Source: Domibacillus sp. DTU_2020_1001157_1_SI_ALB_TIR_016 (GTDB lineage Bacteria > Bacillota > Bacilli > Bacillales > Domibacillaceae). From it: a DNA stretch of 64,000 nucleotides. Within the stretch, counting starts at the first letter, position 1, and each line of letters opens with the position of its first letter. Below, piece after piece: positions 18,407-27,217 of this stretch. The stretch lies in NCBI RefSeq assembly GCF_032341995.1, contig NZ_CP135439.1:992001-1056000 (forward strand), written 5' to 3'. The notes beneath the pieces were generated by a model, which did no database searches, had not been told where the DNA came from, and saw only the letters and a program-made list of their open reading frames with translations. Made by a program: the position numbers and the translations under genes.

Positions 18407-19233
18407 AATTAGTGGAAGAACTCAAAAACAGCTTGCCCGTCAGGGAAATATGCCGGCATCTTGGTATTACTAGATCCACTTACTATCGCTGGAGAAGACA
18501 GAGCCGGGAAGAAACATCCAAGCAGGCCATTGAACGAAAAATCGGCACGTTGTGCCGGAACCATAAGTTTCGATATGGCTATCGTAAAATCACAGCCTTA
18601 TTAAAACGGGAGATGTTGATTAACCATAAAGCGGTACAGCGTATGATGCAGAAGTATGGCTGGCAGTGCCGGGTGAAAGTGAAGAAACGCAGGCAGACAG
18701 GACAGCCTTGTCATATTACCGATAATCTATTGAAAGGTGATTTCCAGGCAGATCAGCCCCTTCAAAAGCTCGTCACAGACATTACATACTTGCCTTTTGG
18801 CCAGAAACAGCTGTATCTTTCAAGTATCCAGGATTTATTTAACGGTGAGATTATTGCCTATTCTATTGGAGACTGCCAGGACACAAATTTTGTGCTCGAC
18901 ACCCTGTCGCAGCTTTCTTCCCTCCCAGAAGGGTGCATCCTGCACAGCGACCAGGGATCTGTTTGCACATCTCACGCTTATCAACAGGCAGTCAAAGAAA
19001 AAGGCATTATCATGAGCATGTCCCGAAAAGGGACACCCGCTGATAATGCCTCCATCGAATCGTTTCATTCCTCGCTAAAGTCTGAAACGTTCTATCTCGA
19101 CAAGTTAGACAGCACTACGACGGCCATCGTAGAGCAAACTGTCGAAAACTATATTCACTATTATAACCATATCCGTATTCAAGCGAAACTAAACAACCAG
19201 CCACCGGTTGCGTACCGGCAGCTGGCTGCTTAA
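18385..19233 (+). CDS. IS3-family transposase OrfB, DDE catalytic part
   Basis: A 282-residue integrase-core protein in the -1 frame relative to OrfA. It has an HTH_21-like region (VREICRHLGITRSTYYRWRR), then the DDE residues in VTDITYLPFG, HSDQGSVCTS and NASIESFHSSLKSE, and YYNHIRIQ near the end. The GTG at 18385 is only a formal start; the frame is open back to the slippery site at 18358, so the active product is probably an OrfAB fusion made by -1 frameshifting. The stop lies in the inner inverted repeat. Confidence 0.92.
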   Translation: MVPETAVELVEELKNSLPVREICRHLGITRSTYYRWRRQSREETSKQAIERKIGTLCRNHKFRYGYRKITALLKREMLINHKAVQRMMQKYGWQCRVKVKKRRQTGQPCHITDNLLKGDFQADQPLQKLVTDITYLPFGQKQLYLSSIQDLFNGEIIAYSIGDCQDTNFVLDTLSQLSSLPEGCILHSDQGSVCTSHAYQQAVKEKGIIMSMSRKGTPADNASIESFHSSLKSETFYLDKLDSTTTAIVEQTVENYIHYYNHIRIQAKLNNQPPVAYRQLAA

Positions 19234-19273
19234 AGGTGTTTTGATCCCTGTCTCAAAAACGGGGGTCAGTCCC

Positions 19274-19277
19274 CAAT
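19274..19277 (+). repeat. Target site duplication CAAT, right copy
   Basis: Direct repeat partner of 17986-17989. Confidence 0.7.
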
Positions 19278-19298
19278 CCTTCGGGCTTTTTGTATGGG

Positions 19299-20888
19299 TT
19301 AAAGAAGCGGACCGCCTTTTTGGGCAATTTCATCTGCTACACCGCTGAATTTTTTGAAGTTTTCCCGGAACTTTGCTGCTAATTCCTGCGCTTTTTGCAT
19401 AAAGGCTTTTTCATCCGCCCATGCCTTGCGTGGAATCAAAACATCATCCGGCACACCTGGAACATGAAGCGGAATTTCCAGGCCGAAAACTTTTGTTTTA
19501 TAAGTTGGTGTGTGCGCCAATTCGCCTTCTAGAGCAGCTTGAATCATTGCACGTGTGTAGGAAAGCTTCATTCGTTCGCCAGTTCCATACTCGCCGCCTG
19601 TCCAGCCTGTATTCACGAGGAAAACTTGCACATTTTGCTCATCGATTTTTTTGCCGAGCATTTCTGCATAAACCGTTGCATGCAGCGGCAGGAACGGTGA
19701 CCCAAAGCAAGTAGAGAACGTTGCCTGAGGGCTTGTAATACCGCGTTCTGTACCAGCAAGTTTAGACGTATATCCGCTTAAAAAGTGGTACATTGCTTGT
19801 TCTTTCGACAGTTTGCTGATTGGAGGCAGCACACCAAACGCATCTGCAGTCAGGAAAATAATCGTATTCGGATGACCGGCAACGCTCGGGTCTACAATAT
19901 TATCAATGGCTTGAAGCGGGTAAGCGGCCCGTGTATTTTCGGTTAATGTGTTATCGTCGTAATCCGGCTCCCGTGTTTTAGAATCAAGAACAACATTTTC
20001 AAGAACAGAACCAAAACGAATCGCATCAAAAATTTGTGGTTCTTTTTCGCGTGTCAGGCCAATTGTCTTTGCATAGCAGCCGCCTTCAATATTAAACACC
20101 CCGTTGGCGGACCATCCATGTTCATCATCGCCAATCAAACGGCGGTTTGGATCAGCGGAAAGCGTCGTTTTTCCAGTACCCGAAAGACCGAAGAACAGGG
20201 CTACATCTCCTTCGTAGCCGACGTTTGCTGAGCAATGCATTGGCAGGACATTATTTTGCGGCAGAAGGTAGTTCATCACAGAAAAAATGGATTTTTTCAT
20301 TTCACCGGCATATTCTGTGCCGCCAATAAGAATAACACGCTGTTCAAAGGAAACAATAATAAATGTTTCAGAGTTTGTGCCATCTGTAAGAGGATCCGCC
20401 TGGAAAGAAGGCGCTGACAAAATAGTGAAGCCTGCGTCATGGGTTTTAAGCTCTTCTTCCGTTGGACGAATGAACAATTGGTGCGCAAATAGGTTATGCC
20501 AGGCATATTCATTTACAACCTGAATCGGAAGACGGTGTTTTTGATCCGCGCCGGCAAAGCCTTTGAAAAGAAACAGTTCTTCTTTTTCTTTTAAATGAGA
20601 AACCACTTTTTCATACAAGCGGTTAAACGCTTCTTCAGAAATCGGCTGGTTGACTGAACCCCAGTCTATGCTGTTTTCAACAGATGCTTCCCGGACAGTA
20701 AACTTGTCTTTTGGAGAGCGGCCTGTATATTTGCCTGTTTCGGCGCGAACAGCACCGGACGCGGTTAAAACACCTTCGCCGCGCTGAAGTACCTTTTCTA
20801 CAAGAACCGGTACAGAAGGCTGAACGAGAATATTGGAGCCTTTGAGCAGCTCAGTTAATTCGCTGGAAACAGTTAAAGAGTTCATCAT
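19299..20888 (-). CDS. pckA: Phosphoenolpyruvate carboxykinase (ATP)
   Basis: PckA turns oxaloacetate and ATP into phosphoenolpyruvate, the entry to gluconeogenesis. The 529-residue protein has [10 protein letters not shown] near the N terminus, the kinase-1a P-loop [14 protein letters not shown], the metal site LIGDDEHGW and [10 protein letters not shown], and the adenine loop NTGWTGG. The start at 20888 is an ATG seven bases after AAAGGATGG; a TTG two codons upstream is too close to that site. It is divergent from metK as in B. subtilis. CcpN-like operators cover its promoter, fitting repression in the presence of glucose. Confidence 0.95.
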   Translation of the reverse strand: MMNSLTVSSELTELLKGSNILVQPSVPVLVEKVLQRGEGVLTASGAVRAETGKYTGRSPKDKFTVREASVENSIDWGSVNQPISEEAFNRLYEKVVSHLKEKEELFLFKGFAGADQKHRLPIQVVNEYAWHNLFAHQLFIRPTEEELKTHDAGFTILSAPSFQADPLTDGTNSETFIIVSFEQRVILIGGTEYAGEMKKSIFSVMNYLLPQNNVLPMHCSANVGYEGDVALFFGLSGTGKTTLSADPNRRLIGDDEHGWSANGVFNIEGGCYAKTIGLTREKEPQIFDAIRFGSVLENVVLDSKTREPDYDDNTLTENTRAAYPLQAIDNIVDPSVAGHPNTIIFLTADAFGVLPPISKLSKEQAMYHFLSGYTSKLAGTERGITSPQATFSTCFGSPFLPLHATVYAEMLGKKIDEQNVQVFLVNTGWTGGEYGTGERMKLSYTRAMIQAALEGELAHTPTYKTKVFGLEIPLHVPGVPDDVLIPRKAWADEKAFMQKAQELAAKFRENFKKFSGVADEIAQKGGPLL

Positions 20889-20938
20889 GTACAACCATCC
20901 TTTATTTGAGTTTTAATGTGTTTGATTAACTTGAAATT

Positions 20939-20970
20939 AGTATAACACATTGAAATGAATAGTCTATACT
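20939..20970 (-). promoter_or_regulatory. pckA promoter with two CcpN-like sites
   Basis: On the minus strand TAGACT, 16 bases, TATACT (20939-20944) forms a promoter. TGTGTTATACT (20939-20949, minus) matches the CcpN consensus TRTGHYATAYW at all 11 positions and covers the -10. TAGTCTATACT (20960-20970, plus) matches 9 of 11 and covers the -35. Confidence 0.65.
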
Positions 20971-21109
20971 ATTGGATGAAATTTTTCGTATATTTTTATA
21001 TTTTTTGGGCCATGCTAGTAAATATGTGAATTTTAATTAAATAGGAAGAAAAGCAGGATACACAAAAAAGTACCTTTAAAAATTGTTTGCTTTTTGAAAG
21101 AGAAACGGG

Positions 21110-21138
21110 TTGACACGAAGCGCGATATTTCGTAACAT
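21110..21138 (+). promoter_or_regulatory. metK promoter
   Basis: TTGACA (21110-21115), 17 bases, TAACAT (21133-21138). Transcription from about 21145 would give a 240-base leader that holds the SAM riboswitch. Confidence 0.8.
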
Positions 21139-21153
21139 TGACACTTGAACGGA

Positions 21154-21319
21154 TACTCTTATCCTGAGTTGGTGGAGGGACAGGCCCTGTGAAACCCAGC
21201 AACCTGCCGTACTTTGCGGACAAGGTGCTAAACCTGAGCAAGGATCAGCCTTGGACGATAAGAGTGAAAGGCCCGAGTGAAAACAACCTTTCCTCTCTCA
21301 ATGCCGGGAGAGTTTTTTT
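21154..21319 (+). promoter_or_regulatory. SAM-I (S-box) riboswitch with terminator
   Basis: The core GGTGGAGGGACAGGCCC and GAAACCCAGCAACC is the hallmark of the S-box. P1 is formed by CTCTTATC (21156-21163) and GATAAGAG (21257-21264). A terminator stem (CTCTC / GAGAG, about 21293-21312) with seven T residues follows. When SAM is plentiful, P1 is stabilised and transcription ends before metK. Confidence 0.95.
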
Positions 21320-21382
21320 ATTTTCTGGATCACCTGAGGGAAATGAGTACCGTACACACTGATTTTAAGGAGGAATTTTTTC

Positions 21383-22579
21383 ATGACAAAACAGCGCCGT
21401 CTGTTTACATCAGAGTCCGTAACGGAAGGACATCCGGACAAAATCTGTGACCAGATTTCCGATGCGATTCTTGATGCCATTCTTGACAAAGATCCGAATG
21501 CCCGCGTGGCAGCGGAAACATCTGTAACAACTGGACTTGTTCTTGTTGCAGGGGAAATTACCACTACTTCTTACGTGGATATTCCAAAAATCGTTCGTGA
21601 AACGGTAAAAGAAATCGGGTATGTTCGTGCAAAATACGGATTTGACTCTGAAACAGCAGGGGTTTTAACATCTATCGATGAACAGTCACCTGATATTGCA
21701 GCAGGGGTTAACGTAGCTCTTGAAGCGCGTGAAGGTCAAATGACGGATAAAGAGCTTGATGAAATCGGTGCCGGAGACCAGGGCTTAATGTTCGGTTTTG
21801 CGTGTAACGAAACAGAAGAGCTTATGCCGCTTCCAATCTCACTTGCTCATAAATTGGCACGCCGTTTAACAGAAGTGCGCAAAAACGAGACACTTGATTA
21901 CCTTCGTCCAGATGGTAAAACGCAAGTAACAGTTGAGTACGATGAAAACGGCAAACCTGTTCGTGTTGATACAATCGTTATTTCTACGCAGCACCATCCA
22001 GAAGTAACACTTGAGCAAATTCAAAAAGAAATTCGCGAACAAGTGATTAATGAAGTGGTTCCAGCCGAATTAATCGACGCGGAAACAAAATTCTTTATTA
22101 ACCCAACGGGCCGTTTCGTTATCGGCGGACCTCAAGGGGATGCAGGCTTAACAGGCCGTAAAATCATTGTAGATACGTACGGCGGATATGCACGTCACGG
22201 CGGCGGCGCATTCTCTGGTAAAGATCCAACAAAAGTTGACCGCTCTGCCGCTTATGCAGCACGCTATGTAGCGAAAAACATCGTAGCAGCAGGCCTTGCG
22301 GACAAATGTGAAGTACAGCTTGCTTATGCAATCGGTGTAGCACATCCGGTGTCCATTTCAGTTGATACGTTCGGAACTGGAACAGTAGCGGAAGAAACGC
22401 TTGTTGACGTAATCCGTCAAAACTTCGATCTTCGTCCAGCAGGCATTATTAAAATGCTGGATCTTCGCCGTCCGATTTACCGTCAGACAGCAGCTTATGG
22501 CCACTTTGGCCGCACGGATGTAGATCTTCCGTGGGAACGTACAGATAAAGCAGAAGCATTGAAAGCAGCTGCGAAGTAA
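21383..22579 (+). CDS. metK: S-adenosylmethionine synthetase
   Basis: MetK makes S-adenosylmethionine from methionine and ATP. The 398-residue protein shows [20 protein letters not shown] (methionine/ATP site), the loop [12 protein letters not shown] and the glycine-rich P-loop-like [19 protein letters not shown]. It starts at the ATG after AAGGAGG and is controlled by the S-box upstream, i.e. by its own product. It is monocistronic. Confidence 0.97.
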   Translation: MTKQRRLFTSESVTEGHPDKICDQISDAILDAILDKDPNARVAAETSVTTGLVLVAGEITTTSYVDIPKIVRETVKEIGYVRAKYGFDSETAGVLTSIDEQSPDIAAGVNVALEAREGQMTDKELDEIGAGDQGLMFGFACNETEELMPLPISLAHKLARRLTEVRKNETLDYLRPDGKTQVTVEYDENGKPVRVDTIVISTQHHPEVTLEQIQKEIREQVINEVVPAELIDAETKFFINPTGRFVIGGPQGDAGLTGRKIIVDTYGGYARHGGGAFSGKDPTKVDRSAAYAARYVAKNIVAAGLADKCEVQLAYAIGVAHPVSISVDTFGTGTVAEETLVDVIRQNFDLRPAGIIKMLDLRRPIYRQTAAYGHFGRTDVDLPWERTDKAEALKAAAK

Positions 22580-22581
22580 TA

Positions 22582-22619
22582 AAAAAACCATGCCCAAATA
22601 CTTGGGCATGGTTTTTTTT
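22582..22619. terminator. Bidirectional terminator metK / ytoA
   Basis: Stem CCATGCCCAA / TTGGGCATGG with a 3-4 base loop, A-run on the left and T-run on the right. Confidence 0.88.
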
Positions 22620-23130
22620 ATGCTTGAATAGATTTATAATACTGGCCTTTTTCAGCGTATTCACGCACGATACGTTCCATGTCTTTGCGGTCTTCTTCGT
22701 TTACATTTCGCACTACTTTAGCAGGCCGTCCGAAGGCCATTGTATTTGGAGGAATTACCTTGCCAGGCGGTACAAGGCTGCCCGCGCCGATAAATGCACC
22801 TTCTCCGATTTCGGCATTGTCTAAAATAATGGATCCCATGCCGATCAAGGCGCCTTTTCGAATTTTACAGCTATGTAAGATCACTTGGTGGCCAATTGTC
22901 ACTTCATCTTCGATGACGAGCGGGTTGTTTGGACTTTGATGAAGAACGGAATTGTCCTGGATATTCACTCTACTGCCAATGATCGTCGGTGCAACATCTC
23001 CGCGTATGACGGTGTTATACCAAATAGTGGATTGTTCGCCGATCACGACATCTCCTGTAATCGTTGTATAGTCCGCAACGAAAGCGGATTCAGCAATAAC
23101 CGGCTGTTTATCTTTATACGGATAAATCAT
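22618..23130 (-). CDS. ytoA: Gamma-carbonic-anhydrase-like protein (YtoA)
   Basis: A 170-residue left-handed beta-helix protein made of hexapeptide repeats, with the metal-ligand regions SVLHQSPNNPLVIED, TIGHQVILHSCKI and a C-terminal helix. Three histidines at the expected spots support a bound metal ion and relation to gamma-type carbonic anhydrases, PaaY and YtoA. Enzyme activity is not proven for the Bacillus family. It starts after AAAGGGG and is a single gene convergent with metK. Confidence 0.88.
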   Translation of the reverse strand: MIYPYKDKQPVIAESAFVADYTTITGDVVIGEQSTIWYNTVIRGDVAPTIIGSRVNIQDNSVLHQSPNNPLVIEDEVTIGHQVILHSCKIRKGALIGMGSIILDNAEIGEGAFIGAGSLVPPGKVIPPNTMAFGRPAKVVRNVNEEDRKDMERIVREYAEKGQYYKSIQA

Positions 23131-23238
23131 GGTTGAGGCCCCTTTCTTTTTTGTCTGTTATACCGTTTTATTTTATCGAACAGCAAAAGATTTGTATAAT
23201 AGAAAAAACGGTTGTCGTTTTTTGAAGGAGAGAGCAAT

Positions 23239-24048
23239 ATGTGGAAATGGGAATGTGAAGAAAAGCCAAAAGGCGTGATTGTGATCGTGCATGGTGCCCT
23301 TGAACACCATGGCCGGTACGGCTGGCTTATTGAAATGTGGCGGCAAAACGGGTTTCATGTTGTCATGGGAGATCTGCCTGGACAGGGAATGACTTCACGT
23401 GCAAAACGCGGCCACATTTCATCTTTTAAAGAATATACGAATGAATTATCGGACTGGGTGCAGGCAGCATACCAATTTAACGTCCCTGTGTTTTTGCTGG
23501 GCCACAGTATGGGTGCGCTTGTGATTACCCGCTATTTACAGGAGGAAAAGCCGGAGATTGCTGGGGTCATTATGTCGTCTCCTCTATTTAAAATGAAACA
23601 TGTGCCGCCTAAGCATTTAAATGTGCTTACACACGGCTTAAATTCAATGACTCCGTCCTTGAAATTTGATTCAGGCATTACGTCTGAAATGGCGACCCGG
23701 AACGAAGAAATTTGGGCCTTTGATGCTGAAGACTCTTTGTTTGTCCGGAAAGTATCGGTTCGGTGGTACAGAGAAATTGTGCAGGCCATCAAAATCGCAA
23801 CAGCTGGACCGGGAGAAGTGCCGGATATTCCCCACTTGATTATGCAGGCGGGAGAAGACCGGATCACCGACGGAAGTACAGCCCGTTCATTTGCCAAAAA
23901 GCTGGAGCTGTCCGAGCTGCAATACAAGGAATGGCCGGGCCTTTATCATGAAATTTTTAACGAACCAGAGCGGGAAGATGTATTTCAATATGCGCTCGAT
24001 TTTGTCCACAACCGATTGCGGTCGCTCGGTTTTATTATGGAAAAGTGA
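23239..24048 (+). CDS. ytpA: Lysophospholipase-type alpha/beta hydrolase (YtpA)
   Basis: A 269-residue hydrolase of the monoacylglycerol/lysophospholipase type: VHGALEHHGRYG near the N terminus, nucleophile elbow LLGHSMGALVITRY, Asp in AGEDRITDG and His in GLYHEIFNE. In B. subtilis YtpA is the phospholipase needed to make the lysophospholipid antibiotic bacilysocin; that role is inferred here from similarity and from the ytpB neighbour. The start at 23239 has GAAGGAGAGAG nearby; an upstream in-frame ATG at 23212 lies before the site. ytpB follows after nine bases. Confidence 0.88.
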   Translation: MWKWECEEKPKGVIVIVHGALEHHGRYGWLIEMWRQNGFHVVMGDLPGQGMTSRAKRGHISSFKEYTNELSDWVQAAYQFNVPVFLLGHSMGALVITRYLQEEKPEIAGVIMSSPLFKMKHVPPKHLNVLTHGLNSMTPSLKFDSGITSEMATRNEEIWAFDAEDSLFVRKVSVRWYREIVQAIKIATAGPGEVPDIPHLIMQAGEDRITDGSTARSFAKKLELSELQYKEWPGLYHEIFNEPEREDVFQYALDFVHNRLRSLGFIMEK

Positions 24049-24057
24049 GGTAAGAAC

Positions 24058-25134
24058 ATGACAGTCCCTACGAATTCGCTCCTGTTAATGCGAAAAATAT
24101 ATAAAACCATTTTCCCTGCTGTGAAAACAGAATGGAGCAAATGGAAGGAATTGGCGGAACAAATACCCAATCCGGAACTGCGCAAGCAGGCAATGGACGT
24201 GTATGAGAAAAAATACTTTCACTGCGAAGCAGGCGGTGTGATTTCCATGCTGGCCGGTAATAGCCAGAAAGAAGCGATCTCTTTTATTGTCCCTTATCAA
24301 TTAATTTGTGATTATCTCGATAATTTATGCGACCAGACTACATCATTTGATCCGAATGATTTTGCGGCGCTTCATGAAGCGCTGCGTGACTGTTTTTTTC
24401 CTGGCCATCCTAAAAGCGATTATTATCGATTTCGTGAAACCAAGAATGATGGCGGCTATTTAGATGCATTGGTTGATGGCTGCCGCCAGGTGGTGGAAAA
24501 AATGCCTTTCTTTGGAGCTGCAAAACCGCATGTGCTGGATTTAAGCCGCTACTACAGCGAACTGCAAATTCATAAGCATGTCCGCGAAGAAGAGCGGGAA
24601 GAGCGCCTGGTCCGCTGGTTTGAGAGTTACAAAGCGGATTTACCGGAAATGGAATGGTATGAGTTTGCCGCCTGCACGGGTTCGACAGTCGGTGTATACT
24701 GCTTAATGTCTTGCGCGATGCAGCCGGCGTTTACGCCTACATACGCCAAAATGGTGCGTGACTGCTATTTCCCATATGGGCAGGGCATTCACATTTTGCT
24801 CGACTATTTTATTGACCAGGAAGAAGATATGGAAGATGGCGAGTTAAATTTCTGTACATACTACAATAGCGAAACAGAAATGATGGAACGGTTTCTTCAC
24901 TTTTTGCGCCAGGCAAAAAAAGGAACCGAACGGCTGCCGCACGCTAAGTTTCATTCATTTTTAATTGAGGGCATTGTGGCTGTTTACTTATCGGAAGAAA
25001 AAGCGGCTGGCAAAAAAAGCGTGCGTGGACATTGCCGCAAGCTTGTCCATACGGCTGGAGCGGCCAGTATTTTCTTTTACTGGAATGGGCGAACTTATAA
25101 AACATACCGGAAAATGCGCCAGGCCGGCCGGTAA
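24058..25134 (+). CDS. ytpB: Tetraprenyl-beta-curcumene synthase (YtpB, DUF2600)
   Basis: A 358-residue alpha-helical protein of the YtpB/DUF2600 family, large-terpene cyclases that make the C35 sesquarterpene precursor tetraprenyl-beta-curcumene from heptaprenyl diphosphate in B. subtilis. The substrate-binding Asp motif appears as CDYLDNLCDQ near residue 90 and a second acidic patch as YFIDQEEDMEDGE. No squalene-hopene-type cyclase (sqhC) lies in the window, so the C35 product would need an enzyme encoded elsewhere. It sits between ytpA and a luciferase-like oxidoreductase in one operon. Confidence 0.9.
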   Translation: MTVPTNSLLLMRKIYKTIFPAVKTEWSKWKELAEQIPNPELRKQAMDVYEKKYFHCEAGGVISMLAGNSQKEAISFIVPYQLICDYLDNLCDQTTSFDPNDFAALHEALRDCFFPGHPKSDYYRFRETKNDGGYLDALVDGCRQVVEKMPFFGAAKPHVLDLSRYYSELQIHKHVREEEREERLVRWFESYKADLPEMEWYEFAACTGSTVGVYCLMSCAMQPAFTPTYAKMVRDCYFPYGQGIHILLDYFIDQEEDMEDGELNFCTYYNSETEMMERFLHFLRQAKKGTERLPHAKFHSFLIEGIVAVYLSEEKAAGKKSVRGHCRKLVHTAGAASIFFYWNGRTYKTYRKMRQAGR

Positions 25135-25148
25135 AAGGAGAGGGGAAT

Positions 25149-26156
25149 ATGAAGCTTAGTATATTGGATCAGTCTCCCTTGTCGGAAGGACAAAGCGCCA
25201 TGAAAGCTCTTCAGGAAACGGTAGAGCTGGCTCAATGGGCGGAAGAACTTGGATACAAACGGTTTTGGGTATCTGAGCATCATGATGCAGATACACTCGC
25301 GGGCTCTTCGCCAGAAGTGCTGCTCGGCCATTTGGCAGCAAAAACAAACAGCATTCGGCTTGGCTCAGGCGGTGTGATGCTGACGCACTACAGCGCTTAT
25401 AAAGTTGCTGAAAATTTTAAAGTACTGTCTGCGCTTGCTCCGGAGCGAATCGATCTAGGTGTAGGGCGGGCACCAGGCGGTATGCCGAGGGCTTCGTTTG
25501 CCCTGTCGAATGGCCGGAAACGGGAAAAAGACCGCTTTCCGGAACAAATTGATGATGTGCTCGCTTATTTGTATGATCAGTCCGTTCCCCATCCGTATTC
25601 TGGTGTCAGGGCAACTCCTGCTCTTGAAGTACCGCCTGATGTGTGGCTGCTTGGTTCAAGCCCGTCCAGTGCAGCGCTCGCTGCCCAAAAAGGGCTGCCG
25701 TACGTATTTGCTAAATTTATTAATGGCGACGGGGGGCCCGATGAGCTGGCTGAGTACCGGCGCACCTTTCAGCCGTCTCCTCATTTAAAGGAGCCAAAAT
25801 CCGCTGTGGCTGTTTTTCTTGTATGTGCAGAGACAGATGAGGAAGCCGATTTTCTTGCGGGAAGCCTTGATCTGTCCCTGATGATGACCGGGCAGGGGAT
25901 TCGATCAACTGGCACACCTTCACCGGAAAAAGCAGCGGCTTACTCATATGGGAAGTTTGAACGGATGCATGTTGAGGAAAACCGAAAGCGTATGATTGTG
26001 GGAGGACCGGACACTGTTCGAACGCAGCTGGAGGAATTAGCGCAAAATTGCGGGACGGATGAGATCATGGCTGTGACGATCTTGTTTGATTTTGAAAAAA
26101 AGAAACGCTCCTTTCAATTACTTGCTGAGACAGTGGGTAATAAAGAGCTCCTTTAA
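25149..26156 (+). CDS. Luciferase-like (LLM class) flavin-dependent oxidoreductase
   Basis: A 335-residue TIM-barrel monooxygenase of the bacterial luciferase superfamily, MsnO8-like in its features: ILDQSPL at the start, FWVSEHHDADTLAGSSPEVL, RLGSGGVML, and RIDLGVGRAPGG. Such enzymes use reduced FMN from a separate reductase, and the substrate cannot be read from sequence. The start follows AAAGGAGAGGGG. It lies 14 bases after ytpB and is closed by a terminator whose loop contains its stop codon, so it belongs to the ytpA-ytpB transcript. Many members of the family are of unknown function. Confidence 0.87.
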   Translation: MKLSILDQSPLSEGQSAMKALQETVELAQWAEELGYKRFWVSEHHDADTLAGSSPEVLLGHLAAKTNSIRLGSGGVMLTHYSAYKVAENFKVLSALAPERIDLGVGRAPGGMPRASFALSNGRKREKDRFPEQIDDVLAYLYDQSVPHPYSGVRATPALEVPPDVWLLGSSPSSAALAAQKGLPYVFAKFINGDGGPDELAEYRRTFQPSPHLKEPKSAVAVFLVCAETDEEADFLAGSLDLSLMMTGQGIRSTGTPSPEKAAAYSYGKFERMHVEENRKRMIVGGPDTVRTQLEELAQNCGTDEIMAVTILFDFEKKKRSFQLLAETVGNKELL

Positions 26157-26169
26157 AAGGAGCTTTTTT
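26142..26169 (+). terminator. Terminator of the ytpA-ytpB-LLM operon
   Basis: Arms AGCTCCTT / AAGGAGCT with the TAA stop of the upstream gene in the loop, then TTTTTT. Confidence 0.85.
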
Positions 26170-26181
26170 AAAAAAATAACA

Positions 26182-26236
26182 TTGACAATGAGAATCATTT
26201 TCGATAAGATTTACCTAGTTAATGATAATCATTTTC
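26182..26236 (+). promoter_or_regulatory. Iron-regulated promoter with two Fur boxes
   Basis: TTGACA (26182-26187), 17 bases, TAAGAT (26205-26210). Fur box 1 (26184-26202, GACAATGAGAATCATTTTC) matches the 19-base consensus at 16 positions and overlaps the -35. Box 2 (26218-26236, GTTAATGATAATCATTTTC) matches at 17 and covers the transcription start. Confidence 0.9.
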
Positions 26237-26256
26237 ACTTAGAAAGGACGAACAAC

Positions 26257-27204
26257 ATGAAGCGTAAATTATTTTCAGTTTTACCGCTGCTTATGATCAT
26301 AAGTGCTCTTTTCCTAGCCGCGTGTTCTCAGGAGAAAGAAGAAAGCGGGCAGGAAAAAGAATCAAATACAAAAGCAGAAACACGTACATATGCATCAGAA
26401 GAAGGTGACATTGAGATTCCGGCCAACCCAGAACGGGTAGCTGTCATGGCTGCTACGTATCCGGGGAATTTCCTGGAGCTTGGTGTAACTCCTGTTGCGA
26501 TTACAGACTGGTCTGCAAAAAGCAAGTTTTTAGGTGATAAGCTAAAAGATGCAAAAGTAGTAGCACCAGATGATTACGAAACGTTGATTGGTTTAGAGCC
26601 GGATTTAATTATTACGTATACAGGAGACGAAAACATGGCGAAATACAAAGAAATTGCGCCAACAGTCGGACTGTCTTACGAGAAATACAATTATCTTGAT
26701 CAGCATCTTGAAATCGGCAAAATTTTAGGCAAAGAAGAAGAAGCCCAAAAATGGGTAGATGAATGGAATGCGAAAGCAGAAGAAGCAAAGAAAAAGGTTC
26801 AAGAAGCGATTGGAACAGATGCAACAGCAACTGTAGTTGAAACATTCGGTAAAGACACGTATGTATACGGAAAAAACTGGGGCCGTGGAACAGAAGTCAT
26901 CTATCAGGCTCTTGGCATGAAGGCCCCTGAAAAAGTAGAAGCGGAAGCATTTGGACCAGGCTATAAGGCCATCTCGGCTGAAGCGATTCCAGAGTATGCA
27001 GGTGATTATATTTTCGTTGGAGAAGGTGCCAACGTATCATCTTCAACATTTATGGAAACAGACCTTTGGAAAAACATTCCGGCTGTGAAAGCAGGAAATG
27101 TGATCACATTTGACTCGGATTCTTTTTACTTCAATGATCCGATCTCAGTTGAAAAAGAACTTGACTTTATCGTAGACGCTTTAACGAAAAAAGCGGCGCA
27201 ATAA
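26257..27204 (+). CDS. Iron-siderophore ABC transporter, substrate-binding lipoprotein
   Basis: A 315-residue lipoprotein: signal peptide MKRKLFSVLPLLMIISALFL, lipobox LAAC with the lipidated Cys at about residue 24, then a two-lobed FhuD/FecB-type binding domain (NPERVAVMAATYPGNFLELG, LEPDLIITYTGDE). It captures a ferric siderophore, probably of hydroxamate/carboxylate type as for B. subtilis YfiY; the exact ligand is unknown. The start at 26257 (site AGAAAGGA) matches the signal peptide; an open frame upstream runs through the promoter and is not coding. It leads a Fur-controlled operon with two permeases. Confidence 0.92.
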   Translation: MKRKLFSVLPLLMIISALFLAACSQEKEESGQEKESNTKAETRTYASEEGDIEIPANPERVAVMAATYPGNFLELGVTPVAITDWSAKSKFLGDKLKDAKVVAPDDYETLIGLEPDLIITYTGDENMAKYKEIAPTVGLSYEKYNYLDQHLEIGKILGKEEEAQKWVDEWNAKAEEAKKKVQEAIGTDATATVVETFGKDTYVYGKNWGRGTEVIYQALGMKAPEKVEAEAFGPGYKAISAEAIPEYAGDYIFVGEGANVSSSTFMETDLWKNIPAVKAGNVITFDSDSFYFNDPISVEKELDFIVDALTKKAAQ

Positions 27205-27217
27205 AGGGAAGATCCGT

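Larger units (their letters stand above)
17990..19273 (+). mobile_element. IS3-family insertion sequence, about 1.28 kb, intact
   Basis: The ends are perfect 12-bp inverted repeats GGGACTGACCCC (17990-18001) and GGGGTCAGTCCC (19262-19273). A second inner repeat AAACACCTTTA / TAAAGGTGTTT lies near each end. It carries two overlapping frames of the orfA/orfB type with an A-AAA-AAG slippery site, intact DDE residues and no stop or frameshift damage, so it looks potentially active and fairly recent. The second frame belongs to the common IS3-type transposase family (rve domain). Confidence 0.93.
17972..19289. terminator. pckA/ytmB terminator hairpin split by an IS element
   Basis: The left arm AAAGCCCGAAGG (17972-17983) and right arm CCTTCGGGCTTT (19278-19289) are perfect complements now separated by the insertion. 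Removing the element and one CAAT copy restores a 12-bp hairpin with loop ATCAAT, followed by TTTTT on the plus strand. It would have ended pckA transcripts on the minus strand as well. Confidence 0.8.

Noticed and set aside
17989..19275. Alternative IS borders with TG...CA ends and 3-bp duplication
   Set aside because: The TGGG/TGGGG ends differ by one base and the flanking bases do not give a consistent 3-bp repeat; the CAAT reading restores the terminator exactly.
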